This document shows, piece by piece, positions 52,872-59,934 of a stretch of DNA of 64,000 nt. The translations under genes and the position numbers were made by a program. The stretch's first letter is position 1. Each line of letters starts with the position of its first letter. Origin of the DNA: Bacteroidota bacterium (GTDB taxonomy: Bacteria; Bacteroidota; Bacteroidia; Chitinophagales; Chitinophagaceae). Under the pieces are notes generated by a model, which was not told the DNA's origin, made no database searches, and was given only the letters and a program-made list of their open reading frames with translations. The stretch lies in NCBI GenBank assembly GCA_020161535.1, contig JAIUNW010000001.1:124001-188000 (forward strand), written 5' to 3'.

Positions 52872-54146
52872 ATGGCTGAAAAAAGATCAGTGGCATTCCA
52901 TACGCTGGGCTGTAAGCTCAACTTCTCGGAAACCTCCGCGATCAGCCGTTTATTGGAGAACGAAGGATTTGAAAAGAAAGACTTCGACGACCAGGCCGAT
53001 GTATATGTAATCAATACTTGTTCGGTAACCGATAATGCCGACAAAGAATGCAGGCAATTGGTTCGCCGCATCCAGCGACGAAGCCCGCAGAGCATGATCG
53101 TGATTACCGGCTGCTATGCCCAATTAAAACCCACCGAGATCGCCTCCATTCCAGGGGTGGACCTGGTACTGGGTGCCGCTGAAAAATTCAATATTGCCGA
53201 ACACCTATCACAACTCACCAAGGGAGATAACGCCCGCATTTGCAGTTGCGATATTGAAGAGATCAGCGGCTTTAATGCCTCCTGGTCGGTGAACGACCGA
53301 ACCCGCAGTTTTTTGAAAGTGCAGGATGGTTGCGATTACAATTGTTCTTTCTGCACCATTCCCATGGCACGCGGTAAAAGCAGAAGCGATAGCATTGAAA
53401 ATGTGCTGGCGCATTCGCGAAAACTGGCAGCAGGTGGCGTGAAGGAAATTGTGTTAACGGGGGTGAACCTGGGTGATTTTGGGAAGGGACCCGAGGGACA
53501 AAAACGGCATGCCGAAAGTTTCTACGAACTGGTACGGGCATTGGACGAAGTAGAGGGCATTGAACGATTTCGCATCTCGTCGATTGAGCCCAACTTACTT
53601 ACCAACGATATCATTGCTTTTGTGGCCAATAGCCGGCGTTTCATGCCGCATTTCCATGTGCCGCTGCAAAGTGGCAGCAACGAAGTGCTTTCGTTGATGC
53701 GTCGCCGTTATAAAAGAGAATTGTATGCCGATCGGGTGCAGCTGATCAAAACCCTGATGCCCCATGCCGGTATCGGCGTTGATGTGATTGTTGGTTTTCC
53801 GGGCGAAACCGACACCCATTTCAAAGAAACTTTTGATTTTCTGCACAGCCTCGATGTTAGCTACCTGCATGTGTTTACCTATTCGGAGCGAGCCAATACG
53901 GTTGCCCTCGATATCGAGCCCGTTGTACCCATGGCTGTTCGGCACGAACGAAATAGAACCCTGCGCAACCTGAGTTATATGAAGCAGCAATATTTCCAGG
54001 AACAACATCGCGGGCAGCACCGCAAAGTGCTGTTTGAAGGGCATGCAAAAAGCGGTATGATGGAAGGTTATACCGATAACTATATTCGTGTCAGCACACC
54101 GCATCGCGACGAATGGGTGAACCAATTGATCGACTGGCCACTTTAG
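52872..54146 (+). CDS. mtaB: tRNA t6A37 methylthiotransferase
   Basis: A 424-residue radical SAM enzyme that adds a methylthio group to t6A37 of tRNAs reading ANN codons. The N-terminal UPF0004 domain (LGCKLNFSETSAI, NTCSVT) is followed by the radical SAM triad CDYNCSFC and a TRAM-like C-terminus. The frame starts 12 codons upstream with GTG; I chose the ATG at 52872 because a promoter box precedes it. It ends about 85 bases before the first tRNA-Val; whether this is meaningful is unclear. Confidence 0.93.
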   Translation: MAEKRSVAFHTLGCKLNFSETSAISRLLENEGFEKKDFDDQADVYVINTCSVTDNADKECRQLVRRIQRRSPQSMIVITGCYAQLKPTEIASIPGVDLVLGAAEKFNIAEHLSQLTKGDNARICSCDIEEISGFNASWSVNDRTRSFLKVQDGCDYNCSFCTIPMARGKSRSDSIENVLAHSRKLAAGGVKEIVLTGVNLGDFGKGPEGQKRHAESFYELVRALDEVEGIERFRISSIEPNLLTNDIIAFVANSRRFMPHFHVPLQSGSNEVLSLMRRRYKRELYADRVQLIKTLMPHAGIGVDVIVGFPGETDTHFKETFDFLHSLDVSYLHVFTYSERANTVALDIEPVVPMAVRHERNRTLRNLSYMKQQYFQEQHRGQHRKVLFEGHAKSGMMEGYTDNYIRVSTPHRDEWVNQLIDWPL

Positions 54147-54155
54147 TAAAAAATA

Positions 54156-54186
54156 TTTTGAAATAAGGCACGAGCCCTTATCTTTG
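54156..54186 (+). promoter_or_regulatory. Promoter of the tRNA-Val pair
   Basis: TTTTG (54156-54160), an 18-base spacer and TATCTTTG (54179-54186) match the Bacteroidota consensus. The first tRNA starts 45 bases downstream. Confidence 0.75.
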
Positions 54187-54230
54187 CAAACCCAAATGGC
54201 CGGGCCATGGGGAAGTTCTTACTACGATTC

Positions 54231-54305
54231 GGGAGCATAGCTCAGCTGGTTCAGAGCAGCTGCCTTACAAGCAGCGGGTCCGCGGTTCGAATCCGTGTGC
54301 TCCCA
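54231..54305 (+). tRNA. tRNA-Val (TAC anticodon), copy 1
   Basis: A 75-base cloverleaf with acceptor GGGAGCA/TGCTCCC, D-arm GCTC/GAGC, anticodon stem GCTGC/GCAGC with loop CTTACAA, and T-arm CGCGG/CCGTG (G.T pair) with TTCGAAT. The anticodon TAC reads valine codons. The next bases are CCA, so the end is encoded for this copy. It is identical to the second copy over the whole mature length. Confidence 0.97.
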
Positions 54306-54351
54306 CCACCGATGAAAGAATAGCTTTCATCTTGTTTGACATATTGAATTT

Positions 54352-54426
54352 GGGAGCATAGCTCAGCTGGTTCAGAGCAGCTGCCTTACAAGCAGCGGGT
54401 CCGCGGTTCGAATCCGTGTGCTCCCA
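54352..54426 (+). tRNA. tRNA-Val (TAC anticodon), copy 2
   Basis: Identical in sequence to copy 1, 121 bases downstream from start to start. The 3' flank reads CCC rather than CCA. The two copies are probably cotranscribed from the promoter at 54156-54186 and end at the terminator that follows. The interval between them is unique. Confidence 0.97.
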
Positions 54427-54434
54427 CCCTCTTT

Positions 54435-54466
54435 CCGATATCGTTTTACGGTATCGGATTTTTTTT
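54435..54466 (+). terminator. Terminator of the tRNA-Val transcript
   Basis: CCGATATCG and CGGTATCGG form a 9-base stem with one G.T pair and a 5-base loop, followed by A and eight T residues. It is the strongest intrinsic terminator in the window. Confidence 0.85.
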
Positions 54467-54525
54467 GCCCATCCGACAGTACCGAGCCTTTCTTAATTAC
54501 TTAGCGATCTTTCTCTAATTACGAA

Positions 54526-56547
54526 CTATATATCTTCTACCCGTCGCGGTTTTTTGGGCGGAAACAACAGATCCATGGGGTATTTTCGAATGTATTGCCA
54601 GATCCGGGAAATGAGTTCGGGGTATTCGTGGAGTTGAATACCTCTCGATCGTACTGCCACAAAAAAAGCCAGTGAAAAACTCACAAAGAAATTCACGAAG
54701 CCAATGGCCAGCACTCCCAACACCACTACCAGCATATACAACCAATCCACCTGCCCTTCCATGCCAAAAAAGCCGATGGCCGTGCTGCCCGCAGAAATGG
54801 TGATATGCCGTATATCGAATGGGATGCCAAATATTTTACCGACTACCGCCGACATACCCAAAAAGAAACCCAGTGCCAGGCTTCCTGTAAAAGCAGCCGC
54901 ATACCTGTTTACAAAATCAACCAAACCATTCAGCCTTTTGGGCGACATACTATGGCTTAATACCGGATGTTGTCGCAGCCGGTCGGTCAATCGGCCAAAC
55001 ACAATGTGGTTTTCAACATAACCCGCAATGATGCCACTTAAAAAAAGAAACACACCGGTAAAACTGGCATACAACAATGCGAATGAATGCCAGGGATGCT
55101 GGTTCTCCAATAATTTAAATGCCTGCTGCTGGTCAACAATGCGATAGCCCATGGTGTAATCCATCAACCATACTATTCCGTATGTCAACGGAAACACCAC
55201 CAACAAGTTGCCGGCAAAAGAAGCTGTTTGGCTTCGAACAATATTTGCAATGGCAATGGAAAATTGTCGGAGATCTGTTTTGCCCGCATTTTTCTTACTA
55301 TCCAATGAAAGCGCCACCGCCGATGCCGTGTACGCAGGTTGCTTGGTGGCCAGGGTGGTATTGGTGCGATCCATCGCAATAAAGCCTGCTGAGTAATTGA
55401 CGCTGTAAGCTATCCCCTGCCAGAATGGTGGCAACAGTAGTTTACCCAATAATATTTTGATAACGGCCACCACACTGATGATCACACCGCCGCCCACCGC
55501 ACTGCGAAACATCTGCCTGTATTCATCCCGGTTGGTGGTGATAAATTTCTCGCCCTTCTTACTCTTGTGTTCAGCAATCTGGTAGGCAAGCAGGCCAAGA
55601 TTGTCTGACATAAACTCACGCACACTGTTCCGCTTGTTCTCGTTGGTAACAACGGTGAAAAAATAACTGATAAAGCGGTCTTCGTCTAGTTTATTATCGC
55701 GATCAAGTACATCGGTAATCAACAGCATGCGCTCGATCATTTGCAGCATGCGCGTGGTTACAAATGTTTGCGCCAGGCTGGTGCCATGATATAATTTCTG
55801 GTCGCGCAACCAAATCACACTCTGGCGGCAGTTATACAATTGTTCCTGCACATTGTACAAGATGAGTTGTCCATCGGGCGTACCAAATGCATTCTTGTCA
55901 AAATACAAATTCACCAACCGGTTTTGTTCAACAAAGGGCGCGAGCGCATCTTTGTTGGTACCAAATCGTTGCACCACTTCTTTTTCGAGTCCCAGGGTGG
56001 TTACCCGAAAACTAAGAATGCGCAATGCCTGGTGCAGTTGTGAAATCAACGCGGCATCATTCATGTTGATGTACACACGAAGCAGCCGGAAAAACCTTTT
56101 CCACAATTCCGGATCAATGGAACTGATCCATTGGTAATCGGTTTTTTTATAAAAAACGTGGCTGATCACGTACAGAAAATCGGAAGATTCCTGAATTTCA
56201 GGCAGGACTTTGTGTTTGAGCTTCGCCCCTAGTTCCTGCACAAATCCCCTCGAGCTGATTAATCCACTTTCCACCAGGGCCGGCAACACCTCTGTTTTAT
56301 GGAACACCAAACGAAGCGCCGTACGCAGGGAGATCATGGCCCCTGGGTCTTGTTGTAACCGATCGAGCAGGGCGCGAAACCGTTGCTCCGCTTCGGCCAC
56401 CCGATGGGGGCGCGAAGGCCGGATCTGTTTAACCAGGTCGACCAGGTAATCCAACCCACGATCGTTCAGGTAAATAGGCAATACAATCGCCTTTTTACCA
56501 ACATCTTGCGCCGGATTTGTTTTTGTGGTGGTTTCAGTTTGTTCCAT
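54526..56547 (-). CDS. Gcr-type membrane protein (labelled site-specific recombinase)
   Basis: A 673-residue protein matching the family commonly named site-specific recombinase Gcr (SpecificRecomb). The first ~330 residues are helical and soluble (FVQELGAKLKHKVLPEIQE, FMSDNLGLLAYQIAEHKSKKG). About seven hydrophobic segments follow, with SVNYSAGFIAMDRT and FFGMEGQVDW. No recombinase catalytic motif is present, so the label is doubtful; the true role is unknown. The ATG at 56547 is preferred over a TTG seven codons upstream. It is divergent from clpS. Confidence 0.75.
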   Translation of the reverse strand: MEQTETTTKTNPAQDVGKKAIVLPIYLNDRGLDYLVDLVKQIRPSRPHRVAEAEQRFRALLDRLQQDPGAMISLRTALRLVFHKTEVLPALVESGLISSRGFVQELGAKLKHKVLPEIQESSDFLYVISHVFYKKTDYQWISSIDPELWKRFFRLLRVYINMNDAALISQLHQALRILSFRVTTLGLEKEVVQRFGTNKDALAPFVEQNRLVNLYFDKNAFGTPDGQLILYNVQEQLYNCRQSVIWLRDQKLYHGTSLAQTFVTTRMLQMIERMLLITDVLDRDNKLDEDRFISYFFTVVTNENKRNSVREFMSDNLGLLAYQIAEHKSKKGEKFITTNRDEYRQMFRSAVGGGVIISVVAVIKILLGKLLLPPFWQGIAYSVNYSAGFIAMDRTNTTLATKQPAYTASAVALSLDSKKNAGKTDLRQFSIAIANIVRSQTASFAGNLLVVFPLTYGIVWLMDYTMGYRIVDQQQAFKLLENQHPWHSFALLYASFTGVFLFLSGIIAGYVENHIVFGRLTDRLRQHPVLSHSMSPKRLNGLVDFVNRYAAAFTGSLALGFFLGMSAVVGKIFGIPFDIRHITISAGSTAIGFFGMEGQVDWLYMLVVVLGVLAIGFVNFFVSFSLAFFVAVRSRGIQLHEYPELISRIWQYIRKYPMDLLFPPKKPRRVEDI

Positions 56548-56619
56548 ATCCGATACTAAATCGCTCAATCCCTACCTAAAATTACAATTGTTGTCTAATT
56601 TAGGGCCAAAGTTCCTCGG

Positions 56620-56919
56620 ATGCGCAATTATAAAGATGAACAGGCCCACGAACTAAAGGAAGAGGTGGATGTTTTAACCGATGTTGCTTCGCCCTATCAG
56701 TTGATTGTATGGAATGATGAGGTGAATACTTTCGAGTGGGTAATTGAAGCCCTGATTGCCGTTTGCGGCCATTCGCCTGAACAGGCTGAACAATGTGCCA
56801 TGCTGATTCATACCAAAGGAAAATACGCCGTCAAAAATGGACAATACGAGGAGTTGAAACCCATGTGCGACGCCATTACCGACCGGGGCATCGGCGCCAC
56901 CGTTGAAATTACTGCCTGA
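56620..56919 (+). CDS. clpS: ClpS adaptor of Clp protease
   Basis: A 99-residue adaptor that delivers N-degron substrates to ClpAP. The core YQLIVWNDEVNTFEWVIEAL, the HSPEQAEQCAMLIHTKG stretch and the C-terminal CDAITDRGIGATVEI are all recognisable. It is immediately followed by aat, which makes N-degrons, so the two functions of one pathway are encoded together. The ATG at 56620 is the natural start. Confidence 0.94.
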   Translation: MRNYKDEQAHELKEEVDVLTDVASPYQLIVWNDEVNTFEWVIEALIAVCGHSPEQAEQCAMLIHTKGKYAVKNGQYEELKPMCDAITDRGIGATVEITA

Positions 56920-57564
56920 GTGGCTTTATTCTTACTCGACGAAACCAATCTCTTTCCGCCGGTGGAGCTGGCTGAGCCCGATGGGCTGCTGGCTGTTGGC
57001 GGCGATCTCAGCACCGAGCGCTTGATGAATGCGTATCGGGCAGGCATCTTTCCCTGGTACGATGAACCACCCATCGCCTGGTGGAGTCCCGATCCACGTT
57101 TTGTGTTATTCCCCGACGAACTAAAAGTGCAAAAGAGTATGCGATCGCTGCTCAACGGCAGCAAATTTCAATTCACCGTCAACCAAGACTTCAGTGGGGT
57201 AATCAGGAACTGTCAACACATCCATCGCCCCGGGCAAAACGGCACCTGGATCAACAGCGATTTACTGGCGGCTTATACCGAACTGCATCGTTTGGGCATT
57301 GCCTGGAGTGCTGAAGCCTGGCAGAGCGATCAACTGGTGGGTGGTTTGTATGGTCTGCGCATGGGCCGGCTTTTTTTTGGCGAAAGCATGTTTACCAAAG
57401 TGACCAACGCAAGCAAATTTGCTTTTATCAAATGGGTCGAGTTATTGCGCCAGGAGCAAACCATGCTGATTGATTGCCAGGTTTACACCGAGCACCTGGC
57501 TTCCCTTGGCGCAAGAATGATACCCCGCGCCGAATTCATCAGCTACCTGCGCCAATACATTTAG
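56920..57564 (+). CDS. aat: Leucyl/phenylalanyl-tRNA-protein transferase
   Basis: Transfers Leu or Phe from tRNA to N-terminal Lys or Arg of proteins, creating N-degrons. The motifs GLLAVGGDLSTERLMNAYR, GIFPW and WWSPDPR and GLYGLRMGRLFFGESMF are complete; 214 residues. The start is GTG directly after the clpS stop (TGAGTG), so expression is probably coupled. Its stop overlaps the convergent esterase stop by four bases. Confidence 0.94.
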   Translation: MALFLLDETNLFPPVELAEPDGLLAVGGDLSTERLMNAYRAGIFPWYDEPPIAWWSPDPRFVLFPDELKVQKSMRSLLNGSKFQFTVNQDFSGVIRNCQHIHRPGQNGTWINSDLLAAYTELHRLGIAWSAEAWQSDQLVGGLYGLRMGRLFFGESMFTKVTNASKFAFIKWVELLRQEQTMLIDCQVYTEHLASLGARMIPRAEFISYLRQYI

Positions 57565-58292
57565 AACCGGGTGCCCAGGTAATGGGGCAGCATCTTGCAC
57601 CAGGTCGGCCAATCGTGCGTAATATCGCTTCCCCAGATATCCAGCTCATACCAGATATTTTTGCTGTAGAGAATGCCGGCCAGCCGTCGCGCGCCTTCCG
57701 GGTCTTCATACGCACCGCTGCCGCTGAGCAGGTGAATATGGTGCGAGCGCCGTATCTGTTCCAAAATATGGTGGTCGGTCAGGTTGGGCAGGTAATGACA
57801 GGGGCTGTTGAAATAGACGTCTTCGTCGAAATACCCCTTGGTGTATTCGGTCAGGTCATAGACCCCGCTCATGGAAATACAGCCATTGATCAGGTCGGGC
57901 CTTCTAAAGAAAAGGTTGGCTGCATGCAGGGCCCCGAATGAAGCACCGGCAGTGATGATCTGTGTATCCTGGCTGGTATGGTGCCGGACAAAAGGAATCA
58001 CTTCGGCAAATACATATTCGTTCCATTGCTGGTGGCGGATGGCTTTGTGCCGCGGATCCATCTCGTTGTTCATCCAGCTTTCTTTGTTGATACTGTCGAT
58101 CGAAAAGACCTTGAATTTGCCTGAATCCACAAAAGGGCGGATCGATTCTATGAGCTGAAACCGTTCATATTCAAGGAAATCGGCCGCTGCTGTAGGTATT
58201 AATAACAGGGCCGTGCCATAGTGTCCATAAACGGCAATGGGCATTTCTTTTTGGAGCGCCGGACTAAACCAGGAGCTGATTTGTCTTTCCAT
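57561..58292 (-). CDS. Alpha/beta-hydrolase, esterase family
   Basis: A 243-residue cytoplasmic hydrolase of the putative-esterase type. The nucleophile elbow is GASFGALHAAN. DLINGCISMSGVYDL precedes a likely acid residue, and the histidine is in SDITHDWPTW. The substrate is unknown. A TTG six codons upstream is in frame, but the ATG at 58292 starts a plausible sequence. It stands between aat, with which it converges, and a small open frame. Confidence 0.78.
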   Translation of the reverse strand: MERQISSWFSPALQKEMPIAVYGHYGTALLLIPTAAADFLEYERFQLIESIRPFVDSGKFKVFSIDSINKESWMNNEMDPRHKAIRHQQWNEYVFAEVIPFVRHHTSQDTQIITAGASFGALHAANLFFRRPDLINGCISMSGVYDLTEYTKGYFDEDVYFNSPCHYLPNLTDHHILEQIRRSHHIHLLSGSGAYEDPEGARRLAGILYSKNIWYELDIWGSDITHDWPTWCKMLPHYLGTRF

Positions 58293-58446
58293 AACATCTA
58301 TTTGCCTCAAAATACAGGATTTGCAATTTCAAAAAATATTTTCTAGATTGCATATTATTCGATAGTTTTTATCGTTCTCTCTCCACCGATCCCTTGAAAC
58401 CATTGTCCCGTGCTTTCTTTTTTTTCCAAAGTAAAAATGGTTTACT

Positions 58447-58554
58447 ATGAGACGTTTATTTGATTTATCCCAAGCCAGTACCGCAAAATTGTTGCTGATC
58501 GTTGTAGCCCTGTATGGCACTATCGCTGCCATTACCTGGTATGTTTGGCAATAG
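58447..58554 (+). CDS. Possible 35-residue single-helix membrane protein
   Basis: An ATG-initiated frame encoding MRRLFDLSQASTAKLL followed by a hydrophobic helix (IVVALYGTIAAITWYVW) to a TAG. The positive-inside pattern suggests a small membrane protein with cytoplasmic N-terminus. It lies alone in a 294-base gap. No clear -7 box was identified, so its reality depends on conservation. Confidence 0.4.
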   Translation: MRRLFDLSQASTAKLLLIVVALYGTIAAITWYVWQ

Positions 58555-58586
58555 CATATAACGACTGGACGAACAACTGGATGGCA

Positions 58587-59885
58587 TCAGGAATGCAGAT
58601 CCAGCCGGAGAATGGACTTTTTAGTGGCAAATTGATATACTAGGCCCCTGATATAATCATTATCGGGTGATGCTTCCAGTATTTGCTTCCAATAGTCAAT
58701 ATTTGTTGATAGCTCTACTGATTTGCTGACGTAGCCCATTCCCCAAAATTTTCCTTTTTCTAAAAGATAGGCAGCCCATTGAACCGGCTGCAACGGATCT
58801 TTTTCTAACAGAACAAAACTAGGCAGGCTTTGTGTAATGCGCTCGATCGCTTCTTCGATACGCGCATTGTACAAAGCCACTGGTTCTTGTAGGTCCTGCT
58901 GTTCAGGAACCAGTTTTCGCAAGTAATTCACACCCTCCGGCATATAATCGAACGTATAAATGGCCGGCAGGTATTTCCGCCGTTTTTCAATGGTCAATCG
59001 GGTAAAGCCGCCGTTGTCTTCATAGCGGTACAAGCCAAACTTGTGCTGAAACCGTTTTTGGCTTCGATTAAAAACGGGCCATAGTCGCTTGATCTCATGG
59101 CTTTCCAAAATGAGCGACATCAATTCACTGTAACAAAGCGTAAAGCGGATATTATACACCTGCCGCATAAGCTCCTGTTTGCGCCGGCTGCCATCGTTGT
59201 TGGAGAAATGACTTCGCACCCTTTTCTTGAGGCTGATGGCCTTGCCTACATAAATGACTTCTTTTTTCTGGTTCTCGAAATAATATACCCCCGGTGCATC
59301 GGGCAATTGCAACAAACACTCGGCGGGCAGGTGCGGTGGCAGGAACTGATCGGCATTTTTACCCTTTAACATCTTCGCCAATACTTTTTCCGTATCGGCC
59401 TTTACCAATAGGCTGAAAAGTGTTGCCGTGGCTTGGGCATCGCCCAGGGCCCGGTGCCGGTTTTCTATGTTTATGCCCAGGCTCCGGCACAAATTTCCCA
59501 GGCTATAACTTTGGTGTCCCGGCAGGATCTTGCGCGCCAACCGCACCGTACAGAGTTTTTTGGCCGGTAGTTCGTAACCAGCCTGCTGCAGTTGTTGCCG
59601 CACAAAAGAATAATCAAAATTCACATTATGCGCCACAAAAACCCGGTCTTTCAATAACTCAAAGAGCTCGGCGGCGATGGCTTCAAAACGCGGCGCCGAG
59701 GCCACCATCTCATCTGAAATACCGGTGAGTGCCGTGATATACCGGGGGATGGCCTGGCCCGGATTCACCAACCAACTATACGCGCGCTCAACCTGCTGCC
59801 CGTCGTGCAACACGATGGCGATTTCGGTAATGCCATTGCCATTGGCAAAACCGCCGGTGGTTTCTATATCAATTATCGCGAACAC
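58587..59885 (-). CDS. DnaQ-like exonuclease fused to GIY-YIG nuclease
   Basis: A 432-residue protein. Residues ~1-165 are a DEDDh exonuclease (DIETTGG, HNVNFDYSF, HRALGDAQAT), as in DNA polymerase III epsilon. Residues ~190-270 are a GIY-YIG nuclease (PGVYYFENQKKEVIYVGKA) as in UvrC or Cho. The C-terminal ~150 residues are unassigned. Such fusions are thought to act in DNA repair. The start is GTG at 59885, four bases after a TAGCTTTG box; no ATG lies before the first exonuclease motif. It is divergent from valS. Confidence 0.88.
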   Translation of the reverse strand: MFAIIDIETTGGFANGNGITEIAIVLHDGQQVERAYSWLVNPGQAIPRYITALTGISDEMVASAPRFEAIAAELFELLKDRVFVAHNVNFDYSFVRQQLQQAGYELPAKKLCTVRLARKILPGHQSYSLGNLCRSLGINIENRHRALGDAQATATLFSLLVKADTEKVLAKMLKGKNADQFLPPHLPAECLLQLPDAPGVYYFENQKKEVIYVGKAISLKKRVRSHFSNNDGSRRKQELMRQVYNIRFTLCYSELMSLILESHEIKRLWPVFNRSQKRFQHKFGLYRYEDNGGFTRLTIEKRRKYLPAIYTFDYMPEGVNYLRKLVPEQQDLQEPVALYNARIEEAIERITQSLPSFVLLEKDPLQPVQWAAYLLEKGKFWGMGYVSKSVELSTNIDYWKQILEASPDNDYIRGLVYQFATKKSILRLDLHS

Positions 59886-59889
59886 AACG

Positions 59890-59897
59890 CAAAGCTA
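59890..59897 (-). promoter_or_regulatory. -7 box of the DnaQ/GIY-YIG gene, leaderless placement
   Basis: TAGCTTTG on the minus strand ends four bases before the GTG start. No TTG box is present at the usual distance. Confidence 0.5.
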
Positions 59898-59919
59898 AAT
59901 TATTTAGTAATTAATTAAG

Positions 59920-59927
59920 TAATTTTG
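59920..59927 (+). promoter_or_regulatory. -7 box of valS, leaderless placement
   Basis: TAATTTTG ends seven bases before the valS ATG. A leader-encoded T-box-like control is therefore unlikely. No TTG box was found at -33 in the AT-rich gap. Confidence 0.5.
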
Positions 59928-59934
59928 TTGCCTT

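Noticed and set aside
54231..54426. Repeated units resembling a CRISPR array
   Set aside because: Only two copies of 75 bases, and both fold as tRNA-Val. No CRISPR-like array was seen anywhere in the window.
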